This document shows, piece after piece, positions 8,833 to 19,266 of a DNA stretch of 64,000 nt. The stretch lies in the NCBI GenBank assembly GCA_964426945.1, contig CAYRSS010000011.1, positions 39,224 through 103,223 of the forward strand. Direction: 5' to 3'. Source of the DNA: CAYRSS01 sp964426945. GTDB lineage: Bacteria; Planctomycetota; Phycisphaerae; UBA1845. Below the pieces are notes generated by a model, which ran no database searches, was not told the origin of the DNA, and saw only the letters and a program-made list of their open reading frames with translations. A program made the translations under genes and the position numbers. The first letter of the stretch is position 1. Each line of letters opens with the position of its first letter.

Positions 8833-9522
8833 ATGAGGAAGCTCTTTGTAGGCATGCTGGTCGTCGCCGCGATGGCCACGCAGGCGCAGGCGCAGTGGTG
8901 GTACCGTGGTGAGGCCAACGGCTGGGGCGTCACCGCCATGACCGACAACGCCGACGGCACGTACAGCACGACCATCAGCGGCGCGGCCAACGGCTTCACG
9001 GCTTGGAAGGTGAGCGCCAGCGGCGATCCGGGCAACTGGGACACCGCGCTCCCGGGGAGCGGCGACAGCTGGGCCTACTACGATGGCGCCGGCAGCCTGT
9101 CGATCACCTTCGACACGAACAATTACGCCGACGGCTGGGTACCCTCCACGAATCGCCAGGGCATCAACTACGAGCCGGGCAACCAGTGGCAGGCTGTGGG
9201 TGACTTCAACGGCTGGAACAACAACGATTCGAACTGGTACATGTCCCCGCTGGGCGGCGGCGTGTACTCGGTGACCGGTATGATCGCCGCTCCGGGCAAC
9301 TACTTCTGGAAGGCGATCGAATCGGGTTCGTGGAACGCGATCGGCAACGACGGCCGTACGGTCAACGCCGACAACATCCCGTTCTCGACCTCTGTCGCGA
9401 ACGAGCTCGTGACCTTCCAGGTTGACGTGCTCCGCGGCGTCGCCCGCGTGATTCCGGAGCCGACGAGCCTCGCGCTGCTCGGCCTCGGCGCCGCGGCGCT
9501 GCTGCGTCGCGCCCGTCGGTAA
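8833..9522 (+). CDS. PEP-CTERM-anchored secreted protein with glycogen-binding-like modules
   Basis: This 229-residue exported protein starts with a signal peptide (MRKLFVGMLVVAAMATQAQA, cleavage after residue 20). It ends in a PEP-CTERM sorting signal: IPEP near residues 207-210, a hydrophobic segment, then RRARR. Such tails are cut by exosortase and direct proteins to the outer surface or matrix. The mature part looks like two related beta modules, WYRGEANGWGVTAM and WQAVGDFNGWNNNDSNWYM. The second resembles the GDFNxW strand of CBM48/starch-binding immunoglobulin-like folds. Glycan binding is inferred. ATG 8833 was chosen over 8827 because of SD spacing. The gene stands alone with its own terminator. 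Confidence 0.8.
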   Translation: MRKLFVGMLVVAAMATQAQAQWWYRGEANGWGVTAMTDNADGTYSTTISGAANGFTAWKVSASGDPGNWDTALPGSGDSWAYYDGAGSLSITFDTNNYADGWVPSTNRQGINYEPGNQWQAVGDFNGWNNNDSNWYMSPLGGGVYSVTGMIAAPGNYFWKAIESGSWNAIGNDGRTVNADNIPFSTSVANELVTFQVDVLRGVARVIPEPTSLALLGLGAAALLRRARR

Positions 9523-9548
9523 GCTGACAGGCAGCTTGAACTCCGCAG

Positions 9549-9583
9549 GGGCGGGCGGGCGTCGCAATCGGCGCCGCCCGCCC
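9549..9583 (+). terminator. Rho-independent terminator of the PEP-CTERM gene
   Basis: GGGCGGGCGG at 9549-9558 pairs perfectly with CCGCCCGCCC at 9574-9583, followed by TTGTCTTTG. It begins 26 bases after the stop codon. Confidence 0.8.
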
Positions 9584-9695
9584 TTGTCTTTGCGCCCGTC
9601 GGCTTGACCACCCCGTCGTCGCCCGCGAGAGTTCGGGGGCGGTTGAGGAAGCTGCGGGCTGGTGCCCGGTCTTCCCTCGTTGGCCTCGCCCGACC

Positions 9696-11804
9696 ATGCC
9701 CGACGATGTCACCAGCCAGCAGCCCGCCCCTGCCGCGACGACGGCTGCGCCCCCTCGCCTGTCCCGGCGGCGCAGGCGGCTGTTTCGGCTGCTGGCGCTG
9801 TCCTTGGTGGTTCTTCCGCTGTTGATCGGTGAGCTTCTCGCTCGGCGTGCCGGGTACGGCGGCTATCCGCCGGTCTTCGCGCGCCTTGGCGACTACGCGG
9901 GCAAGACGTGGTACGGGACGCACCAACCCGGGCTGAGCACGTTTTTCTTTCAGAATCTTACGACCGTCGGCAGTATGGAGGAGCAGGTCTTCGCCATGCC
10001 GAAGGACGAACGCACGCTGCGTGTCCTGCTGCTGGGTGAGTCCGCGATGCGCGGCTACCCGCAGCCGCCGTCGCTGGCCGCGTCGTCGTTCTTCAAGGCG
10101 ATGCTTGCGGACGTGTTCCCGCAGCGGCAGATCGAAGTGCTCAACTTCGGCACGACGGCCGTCGCCAGCTTCGCGGTGATGCACATCCTCGATGAAGCGC
10201 TCGCGTTCGATCCGGACGTGGTCATCGTCTACTGCGGAAACAACGAGTTCTACGGCGCTCACGGCGTGGCGTCGGTTCATGCTTTCGGCCGCTCGACCGG
10301 GGCGATGAGCGCGTTTCGCTTCGCCCGGCGGTTCGCAGCAGTGCAATGGATCACGGACGTACAGACGCGTCGCAAGCCCGGCGCCGCGCCGGCCGGTCGG
10401 ACGCTGATGGAGCAGGTGATCGGCCAGGCCCAGATCGGCCCGAACGATCCCCTTCGCGCCGCCGCGACGGCGAACCTTGAGCGGCACCTCGGTCGCATGG
10501 TCGCCGCGTGCCGGGAGGCGGGTGTGCCGGTGGTGCTGTGTACGCTGCCCGCCAACGAGCACGATCTGGCTCCGATCGGCGCCCAACCGCCGCTGCCGCT
10601 CGATGTCGCCGCCGCGCAGCGCTGGAGGGAACTGCTCGCGGAAGGGCAGGCGATGACGTCGGCGGATCCGACGGCCGCCCTGCAGCGGCTGGCCGAGGCT
10701 GCCGCAATGTACGACCGCAGCGCCGCGCTTCAGTACGCCATGGCGCGGGCTTTCGCAGCGTCGGGATTTGCGGAGCAGGCCGCCGCGCATTTCGAGCGAG
10801 CCCGTGAATGGGATCCGATGCCCTGGCGGGCGCTGCCGTCGATGAACGAGGCGATTCGCCGCGTCGCGGGGCGGGGTGCGGTGCTGTGCGATCTGCAGGC
10901 CGAGTTTGCCGCCCGCAGCGAAGGGGGGGTTGCCGGTTGGGCGCTGATGGATGACCACGTCCACCCCAGCCTCGCGGGGCAGGCGCTGACCGCGCAGCTA
11001 TGGATCCGCGCCATGGCGGAGCACGGTCTCGCCGGGCTCGACCGCGACGCGGCGGCACGGGTGACAGGCGAGCCGTGGGCGAGCTGCGCGGAGCGTCTCG
11101 GCGACAATGTCTACGACCGCTACGGCGTGGCCCACCGCATGCTCAGCCTGCTGAGCGCGCCGTTCTACCGGGCCAACAACGCCGACGCGTTTGAGCGTTT
11201 CCAGCGCATCTGCAGCGAGCACGAGGCGGCGATGTCTCCGTCCGTGCTTGCCGCGGTGCGTGCGTGGCAGCAGCCCTCCTCCCACACGCAGTATCACCGC
11301 CCGATCACTGCGTTCGTGGGCCACACGCTGATGGTAGAGGGTCGGTACGAGGAGGCCGCCCGCCTGCTGGAAATCGCCGCGAACAACGTGCCGGTCTACC
11401 ACGCGTGGGGGCTGGAGTTGTCGTGGAAGGCGCTGCACTGTCGCAGCCGCCTCGCCGAGGGTCCGCAGCCGCAGGGCATCGCGCTGGCCCGGCGGATGGT
11501 CGAGCGCGGCGAGACCTTCATGGCCGTCACCGGCACGCGGCCGCCGCCGATCGTGCAGTACGTCGGCCTCGCGCAGCACCTGCTCGGCGACTACGGGAAT
11601 GCCGCGATCAACCTCGGCGATGCCGTGCGTTACGTGGTGAACGTCAGCGGCATGGAGGTGGTTACTGCGCTCGCCGACTCGCTGGTGAAGTCCGGCCGGC
11701 ATGAAGACGCGCGGCGACTGCTGAGCATGCCGCAGAGCAATCCCGAACTGGCCGCCGCCTGTCGAGACCTCCTGATGCGGCTCGACCAGCCGGCCGTGCC
11801 TTAG
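9696..11804 (+). CDS. Membrane-anchored SGNH/GDSL hydrolase with TPR-like C-terminal half
   Basis: This 702-residue protein has one transmembrane segment at about residues 30-48 (LFRLLALSLVVLPLLIGELL) and an exported body. SGNH blocks are in order: LLGESAMRGYPQ (catalytic Ser near residue 115), VLNFGTTAVASF, VIVYCGNNEFYG (block III Asn) and DDHVHPSLAGQ (Asp and His). The enzyme should act as an esterase or acyl hydrolase in the periplasm, perhaps on polysaccharide acyl groups. Helical stretches between blocks III and V and in the last 300 residues (EEAARLLEIAANN, HEDARRLL) look like degenerate TPR repeats. The genes on either side are not obviously related. Confidence 0.8.
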   Translation: MPDDVTSQQPAPAATTAAPPRLSRRRRRLFRLLALSLVVLPLLIGELLARRAGYGGYPPVFARLGDYAGKTWYGTHQPGLSTFFFQNLTTVGSMEEQVFAMPKDERTLRVLLLGESAMRGYPQPPSLAASSFFKAMLADVFPQRQIEVLNFGTTAVASFAVMHILDEALAFDPDVVIVYCGNNEFYGAHGVASVHAFGRSTGAMSAFRFARRFAAVQWITDVQTRRKPGAAPAGRTLMEQVIGQAQIGPNDPLRAAATANLERHLGRMVAACREAGVPVVLCTLPANEHDLAPIGAQPPLPLDVAAAQRWRELLAEGQAMTSADPTAALQRLAEAAAMYDRSAALQYAMARAFAASGFAEQAAAHFERAREWDPMPWRALPSMNEAIRRVAGRGAVLCDLQAEFAARSEGGVAGWALMDDHVHPSLAGQALTAQLWIRAMAEHGLAGLDRDAAARVTGEPWASCAERLGDNVYDRYGVAHRMLSLLSAPFYRANNADAFERFQRICSEHEAAMSPSVLAAVRAWQQPSSHTQYHRPITAFVGHTLMVEGRYEEAARLLEIAANNVPVYHAWGLELSWKALHCRSRLAEGPQPQGIALARRMVERGETFMAVTGTRPPPIVQYVGLAQHLLGDYGNAAINLGDAVRYVVNVSGMEVVTALADSLVKSGRHEDARRLLSMPQSNPELAAACRDLLMRLDQPAVP

Positions 11805-11818
11805 CCGCATCACCGACA

Positions 11819-11853
11819 GGCTTACATCGCCGTCGGGGCTTGCGTTGTAAGCC
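11819..11853. terminator. Stem-loop between convergent genes (first of two)
   Basis: GGCTTACA (11819-11826) pairs with TGTAAGCC (11846-11853). It lies between the SGNH hydrolase stop and the GH13 stop on the other strand, so it can serve as a two-way terminator together with the next hairpin. Confidence 0.5.
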
Positions 11854-11858
11854 CGCCC

Positions 11859-11891
11859 GGGCCGCGAGAGTACTGCGCGCATCCGCGGCCC
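11859..11891. terminator. Stem-loop between convergent genes (second of two)
   Basis: GGGCCGCG (11859-11866) pairs with CGCGGCCC (11884-11891). It lies 18 bases beyond the GH13 stop on the minus strand. No T-run follows on either strand. Confidence 0.45.
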
Positions 11892-11909
11892 GACTGCCGC
11901 GATCCGCCG

Positions 11910-14033
11910 TCACGCACGCTCGACGAGCACGACCCGCACATCGCCCGGCTCGAGCTTCGCACGCAGCGTCCGCCCGCGAAGTCGCGGTGCGGGGGCCGAT
12001 TCGTCAATCGCAAACTCCGTCTGCACTACGAGTCGTGCGTCCCCGGGCGGGTGCGGAACGGCAACCGTCACCGACTGAGCGTGGTCGAAGTCACCATTGG
12101 CGAGAATCAGCAACGTCGCCTTCCCGCCGACCCGGTAACTCACGGCCAGCACGGACGCCGCGCCCGCTCCCGACCGCGCAGGGAACGTCCCGTTTCGCTT
12201 CCGTACCAGGTTGGGCAGGTAGCGCTGACGAACGCCCGCCGCCCGCGCGATCAGGTCGACCATCTCCGCACCGCCGCGGTTGTCCCAGTGCAGCCACGTC
12301 AGGTCGAAGTAGCCGAGTTTGCCGTAATTCGGATCAGACTTCGGCAGCGCGAAGCGTCCGGGCTTGCCGATGTCGAGCCCGAGGTTCAGCGGCTGGCGCT
12401 CCAGCGCCTCCAGCCCGCTGTGAATCATCGGGATGCCATTCGGCAGGAAGTGGTTCAGCGCGACGATGAACCGCGCGAAGCGCTCGCGGCCGCGCCGGAC
12501 CATCGCTCGCGGCGAATCGGGCGTCTCCGCGGCGGCGAGCGCCGGCAGCGCCGTCGCCGGAAGCACTTCCTCAACGAAACGGCGAAGCTCCCCCTCGGCG
12601 ACGCGCGGCTGCATCCACCACGACGAGCCGAGGATGGCGTTGTAGCCCGCCTTCTTCTGCCCCGCGGCCGCCTTGTGGTTGAATTCCTCGGCGATGAAGC
12701 TGAAGTCAGGGTCGCGCCGTCGCGGCTCGGCGAGGATCAACCCCTGTAACTCGTGCGGCAGCGCGTGGCCCATGTCGACTCGGGCGCCATCTACGCCGAA
12801 TCGCTGGTAGAAAGGCAGCACGCCCGCCAGCCGCTTCCAGAGGGGCCCGTTCGGCTTTCGGCCCGGAAACAGGCTCGACTTGATCACGTCGGTGAACACA
12901 TAGGGCGCCTGCTGTTTCGCGGAGCGAGCCGCGCCGCCCGCCAGGTGCGGCGCCGAGGCCGCCGGGTGATCGAGAAACAGCCGCAGAAACGTGATGTCGC
13001 TCCACGGCGGCTGCGGATCGTTGATGACGTCGGAGAAGCCAGGCGGCGTGATGACGCCGAACTCCCGCGCCGTCCCCTTCAGCACGTCGAAGCCCGCTCC
13101 CGCCCGACGCGCCTTCTCGCGAAACGTCCGCCAGCGCGCCGGGTCGGTCACACTCGGCGCGAAGCGGAACCGCGCGAGGTGGCGGCGCATCGCGTCGCTG
13201 CCGAGGATGTCGCCCAGTTCGCTCACCGCGGGCATGCCGCCGCGGTGACCCTCGATGTGCACCGGGCCGTAGCTGTCCGCAGTCTTCGCGTCGATCCAGT
13301 AGAACCACTCCGGATGATCGAGCAGCAGATCGTTGTCGCGCGACGCGGTGCGCGGGCACAGGTCGACCATCACGCGCATATCGAGGCTGTGCGCCGCCTC
13401 GACGAACGCCGCGAACTCCAGCTCGACAAGCCCATCGTCCGGCCCCAGCAGCCGATCGTGCAGGTCCGGCTCCAGTTCGTAGAAGCTCTTCGGCGAGTAG
13501 GGGCAGCCGACCTCGCCCTTGCGGAACCGGCGGCTGACGCGCGTCACCGGCAGCATGTACAGCCCGGTCACGCCCATCTTCGCCAGCAGTGGCAGCAGCG
13601 CGATGGTCTTGAGAAACGTGCCCGTCTCGGTCCAGCCCGGCGCGTCGGTAAGACGGCGGTCGCCGTTGTGGTCCCACGCGGTGGTCGCGCGTATCAGCGT
13701 GGCGTAGAGCGTCGCGCCGCCGATCCAGTCCCCGCCGCGCCGCCCGGTCGCGGCGTCGCCGCGACTCGGTCCGCCCGACTGGGACAGGCTTCGCCACGCC
13801 ACGCGGCGCCCGCCCTGCGCGGGCAGGATGATCCGCTCGATGCACGCCGCCAACCAGTGTCGCGGATCGACGGCGAGCTGGCCGCGTACCGTCCGCGCGG
13901 CGCCCTCGTATTCCCAGCACTGCCACAGCGCCGGAATGCGGTAGGGGGCGCGCTTTCCCGAGCGGCGGGCTGCGCGGGAGGTAAGGCGATCCAGAATCTC
14001 TGCCAGCGGCGAAGCGGGTACTGAACTCGACAT
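11910..14033 (-). CDS. GH13 alpha-amylase superfamily enzyme with GlgE-like region IV
   Basis: This 707-residue alpha-glucan-active enzyme has a TIM-barrel core. Visible GH13 regions are VMVDLCPRTA (region I area), VDGARVDMGHALP (catalytic nucleophile Asp), FSFIAEEFN (acid/base Glu) and NGIPMIHSGLE. Where most amylases have an H-D pair in region IV, this protein reads AAAETPDSPRAM. This resembles the NTPD motif of maltosyltransferases of subfamily GH13_3 (GlgE), so transferase activity on maltosyl units is possible. No signal peptide is present. ATG 14031-14033 was preferred to an upstream GTG at 14055-14057; neither has a good SD. No other glycogen genes are adjacent. Confidence 0.8.
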   Translation of the reverse strand: MSSSVPASPLAEILDRLTSRAARRSGKRAPYRIPALWQCWEYEGAARTVRGQLAVDPRHWLAACIERIILPAQGGRRVAWRSLSQSGGPSRGDAATGRRGGDWIGGATLYATLIRATTAWDHNGDRRLTDAPGWTETGTFLKTIALLPLLAKMGVTGLYMLPVTRVSRRFRKGEVGCPYSPKSFYELEPDLHDRLLGPDDGLVELEFAAFVEAAHSLDMRVMVDLCPRTASRDNDLLLDHPEWFYWIDAKTADSYGPVHIEGHRGGMPAVSELGDILGSDAMRRHLARFRFAPSVTDPARWRTFREKARRAGAGFDVLKGTAREFGVITPPGFSDVINDPQPPWSDITFLRLFLDHPAASAPHLAGGAARSAKQQAPYVFTDVIKSSLFPGRKPNGPLWKRLAGVLPFYQRFGVDGARVDMGHALPHELQGLILAEPRRRDPDFSFIAEEFNHKAAAGQKKAGYNAILGSSWWMQPRVAEGELRRFVEEVLPATALPALAAAETPDSPRAMVRRGRERFARFIVALNHFLPNGIPMIHSGLEALERQPLNLGLDIGKPGRFALPKSDPNYGKLGYFDLTWLHWDNRGGAEMVDLIARAAGVRQRYLPNLVRKRNGTFPARSGAGAASVLAVSYRVGGKATLLILANGDFDHAQSVTVAVPHPPGDARLVVQTEFAIDESAPAPRLRGRTLRAKLEPGDVRVVLVERA

Positions 14034-14131
14034 TCCGTGTACATCCCCGGAGGTCACGGCGGCGCGTGCACAGGTCGCGGATGGTAGACCCCGGCAGCCC
14101 GCGAGGCGAGAGCCCGCCGGCCCCCGGCGGT

Positions 14132-14160
14132 TTGACCGGCGTCGGCGCGACTCGTAGACT
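14132..14160 (+). promoter_or_regulatory. Sigma70-type promoter for the secreted protein gene at 14195
   Basis: TTGACC (14132-14137), a 17-base spacer, then TAGACT (14155-14160). The start codon lies 35 bases downstream of the -10. One of the best consensus matches in the window. Confidence 0.6.
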
Positions 14161-14194
14161 CTGTCGTCCTGTCTACCAACCGGGGATTCCTGCC

Positions 14195-15877
14195 ATGTTC
14201 AATCGTTTCGCCGTCAGCCTGCTGCTCTTCCTGGGCCTGGTCCACTTGCCCGCCGTCGCGCTGGCCGACCCGCACGAGGTGCTCGGCGTGGTCCCCGACA
14301 GCGCCGTGGCCGTGGTCAGCGTCAACGATATGAACGCCGTCGACGCCAAGGCCCGCAAGCTGATGACCGACATGAAGATGATCGCCATCAGCCCCCTGAT
14401 GATGTTCAAGGGAACGGTCCTGAGCATCGTCGACGGGATGGACGAAAGCGGCTCGATGGCTTTCGCGGTCCTGCCCGCCGCCTCGCCCGCCCAGATGAAC
14501 GAGCGGATGTCGATCATCCTGCCCACCACCGACCGCGCGAAGCTGACGCAGTTCATCTCACCCCAGCCGGTCGAGGGCGACGGCGACTTCCTCAAGGTCA
14601 CCATCAAGTCCGCCGGCGAGAGCGGCGCCTACCTCGGCGCGAAGGGCAAGTACTCGGTCATCAGTCCGTCGCTCGACACGGTCAAGAGCATCCAGTCTGC
14701 CGGCGGCAGCCTCCGCGACTCACTGTCGCCCGCTGCGGGCGCCGTGGCCCGGCGCAGCGACCTGTTTGTCTTCCTGCGGCCTGCCAAGCTGCTTGAGATC
14801 AGCAGCGGCGACGGTGACGAAGAGGGGCTGCGGTTCTTCGCGATGTCGATGGGGCTGACGCTCGAGAAGCTCAAGAGTCTCAGCAGCGTTCACCTCGGCG
14901 CCCGCCTGAGCGAGGAAGGGCTGGTGATCGAGGGCGGGCGCCCCGGCGCCGCTGCCCTCGCCGGCGACGCGGAGGGGCCGCTGCTTCAGGGCCTGCCGGC
15001 GGATCGCTTCGTGCTGGCCCTGGGCATGTCCGGCCGGAGCGTGCGCGAGTCGATCAACGTCCGCTACCTTCCGCTGGTCGACCTGACCCCGGCTTTCGTG
15101 GCCGAGCGGCGCGACGCGATCAAGTCCGCCGTCTCTGCGCTGGGCGAGGCGGTGCAGGCTGTCGCCGTGAGCGTCAGCGCGATCCCCGAGGGCCCCGACG
15201 GGCTGGTCGGCGTGACAAAGGTCGTACGCACGGCGGGAGATCCCGACGAGATGCTCCGGCGGTTCGAGCGGCTCTTAACCGTGCTCAAGGAGGGGGCGGT
15301 CAGCGATCCGCGCGGCCAGGCGGCGCTCGCCCGCATCTCCTACGCCCGGGCGGTCGAGCGGACGGCCGACGGCCTCGCCGTGGACCAGTTGCGGCTGGAC
15401 CTTGCGGGGGTCGCCGAGGTAGACCCGGAAGCCCTGCGGCGGGTGATCGGCCGCGACGGGGCGTGCGTCCGCATGGCGGCGCTGGATGGGAAGTTCGTCG
15501 TCGCGACCATCGGCGGGGGGCTTGCCCGGTTCGAGCAGGTTATCGCTGTCGTTCGCAGCGGCGGCGCTCCGCTGGCCGAAGACCCTGCCGTCGCCGCCGC
15601 CGCGCGCCGGCTGCACGGCGGCCGGTCGATCGAGGGCTATCTCATGGCCGACCGGGCCCTGGCGCTGGCCCGGGCGATCGCAAAGGCGGTGGACGGCAAG
15701 GCGGTCATCCCCACCATGGCCGACCAGCCCGCCCCGATCGCGATGTCGTTGTACACCGCGGGCGACACCGCGTCGTTCGAGCTGATGGTTCCCTATCCCA
15801 CGATCATCGCGATCAAAGACGCCGCCAGCGACGCCGCCGCCGGCCTCGCCGGCCAGGCGATCGGCGGCATGCCGTAG
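14195..15877 (+). CDS. Secreted protein of unknown function (DUF3352-like)
   Basis: This 560-residue protein starts with a signal peptide (MFNRFAVSLLLFLGLVHLPA then VALADP, cleavage around residue 26), so it acts outside the cytoplasm. The mature part begins HEVLGVVPDSAVAVVSVNDM and continues as repeated beta-alpha units, with phrases such as GAYLGAKGKYSVISPS and GLVIEGGRPGAAA. The pattern resembles large secreted proteins without assigned function that are common in planctomycetes. No catalytic motif is recognised. ATG 14195 was chosen because the signal peptide begins there; the in-frame sequence upstream is non-coding in character. It is a single-gene unit with a good promoter. Confidence 0.75.
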   Translation: MFNRFAVSLLLFLGLVHLPAVALADPHEVLGVVPDSAVAVVSVNDMNAVDAKARKLMTDMKMIAISPLMMFKGTVLSIVDGMDESGSMAFAVLPAASPAQMNERMSIILPTTDRAKLTQFISPQPVEGDGDFLKVTIKSAGESGAYLGAKGKYSVISPSLDTVKSIQSAGGSLRDSLSPAAGAVARRSDLFVFLRPAKLLEISSGDGDEEGLRFFAMSMGLTLEKLKSLSSVHLGARLSEEGLVIEGGRPGAAALAGDAEGPLLQGLPADRFVLALGMSGRSVRESINVRYLPLVDLTPAFVAERRDAIKSAVSALGEAVQAVAVSVSAIPEGPDGLVGVTKVVRTAGDPDEMLRRFERLLTVLKEGAVSDPRGQAALARISYARAVERTADGLAVDQLRLDLAGVAEVDPEALRRVIGRDGACVRMAALDGKFVVATIGGGLARFEQVIAVVRSGGAPLAEDPAVAAAARRLHGGRSIEGYLMADRALALARAIAKAVDGKAVIPTMADQPAPIAMSLYTAGDTASFELMVPYPTIIAIKDAASDAAAGLAGQAIGGMP

Positions 15878-16063
15878 GCAATCCGATGGCAACCCGGAAA
15901 CTCCGATCCGGCGTTCGCTTCGGCGGGCAAGCAGCGGATCACGCTTCGACCGGTGCAAAAACGGGTGGCTCCCGGGGATTACACGGTGCGCTTGGGCCGG
16001 CGGCTGCCGGTGTCATCAAGCGGGAAGGCAGCCGTGCCGGGTGAGCGGCCATCGAGGCGCATT

Positions 16064-16086
16064 CCCACGCTGAGTACAGCGAGGGC
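16064..16086 (+). repeat. Degenerate intergenic repeat, copy A
   Basis: CCCACGCTGAGTACAGCG sits here and is nearly the same as the reverse complement of 20485-20502 (CACGCTGAATACAGCGTG). Both copies are intergenic and form or nearly form a CGCTG/CAGCG hairpin. The similarity continues loosely for about 20 bases on the 3' side. The 186 bases before this copy (15878-16063) hold nothing recognisable. Confidence 0.5.
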
Positions 16087-16099
16087 ATGCCCCCGGCTG

Positions 16100-16351
16100 C
16101 CCAGCGGACGATGGCGAAGACTGATGGCGACACGCTTCGACAAGCGGACCTACGAACAGCGATGGCAGAGCAAAACCGCAACCAGCACGATGAAGCGACT
16201 GCTCGGCTCGGCCCTGCGGGCTCGCAACTACCAGTCCCAGTGCTGAGAGATCACCCTCAGCGCCATCACCCTTAACTGCATGATCGTTCGTATCATCCTG
16301 AAGGTTTTCTACAGAGCAAACCTGACCCCCTTCTGCAAACCGGCCGGTCGC
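16100..16351 (+). pseudogene. Remnant of an IS4/IS5-type DDE transposase (C-terminal part)
   Basis: Translation from 16100 gives PSGRWRRLMATRFDKRTY, then EQRW, then LLGSALRARNYQSQC. This fits the C-terminal Y-x2-R-x3-E-x6-K signature of IS4/IS5-family transposases: Tyr (16151), Arg (16160) and the last Lys are in register. The catalytic Glu position is Lys (AAA at 16172-16174). A TGA at 16244-16246 stands where an Arg codon (CGA) would be expected, and the family-like sequence continues after it as EITLSAITLNCMIV and VFYRANLT. The copy is therefore dead and truncated. No intact terminal inverted repeats were recognised. Confidence 0.8.
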
Positions 16352-16385
16352 GCAGGCGTCGATACGCCTGGCGCGCCGGCCGGTT
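16338..16385 (-). terminator. Large stem-loop downstream of katG
   Basis: AACCGGCCGG (16338-16347) pairs perfectly with CCGGCCGGTT (16376-16385). A nested AGGCGT/ACGCCT hairpin lies inside around a CGAT loop. It starts 17 bases beyond the katG stop on the minus strand. A T-run is short, so efficiency is uncertain. Confidence 0.6.
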
Positions 16386-16402
16386 GCGCTTTCACGGGGC
16401 GG

Positions 16403-18784
<2,382 letters not shown>

Positions 18785-18806
18785 GTGAAACCTCCTTGTG
18801 TCCTTG

Positions 18807-18828
18807 AGGTGTCGTTGGGCCGACACCT
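18807..18828. promoter_or_regulatory. Inverted repeat upstream of katG, candidate operator or leader hairpin
   Basis: AGGTGTCG (18807-18814), spacer TTGGGC, CGACACCT (18821-18828): a perfect eight-base dyad. It lies 23-44 bases upstream of the katG GTG start and just before its SD. It could bind a repressor or fold in the mRNA leader. No clear -35/-10 pair was seen. The remaining 18829-19266 is GC-rich and without a recognisable gene. Confidence 0.45.
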
Positions 18829-19266
18829 TCCGTTTGATCCCGCGGGCGCTGCCGACGAGACCTCGCCGGCCAGCCTACCGCGCCCGGGGCCGGGGGCGCA
18901 CCGTTCGTGGGGGGCTTACTTCGGCTCCCGGGGTTCGGCGCAGAGCCGGCCGGCATCCGCAAGGCGCCAGCGCCTCCGGGACGGTGGATGGCCTCCAGGC
19001 GATAGCGGCCGCGGTGCTATGGCAAATCGCGCAGCTGGCGTGGCAGGACGCGCGGGGTGTCGGGCTTCTGCCCGCCCCGGCGATCCTCCGCACCCGGGGT
19101 CAGCGGATGTCGCCGCACGCTGAGCTTGCCATTCGCCGGTCGTGCGGACCCGCGTCGACGAATGTGCCATGCATGTGACGGGCCATTCCCGGGGGCCGTG
19201 CTATGCTGACCGGGCCGCGGCGGCCTGGCGATGACTGCGCCCGCACGCGGCCCCGGAGAACGATCC

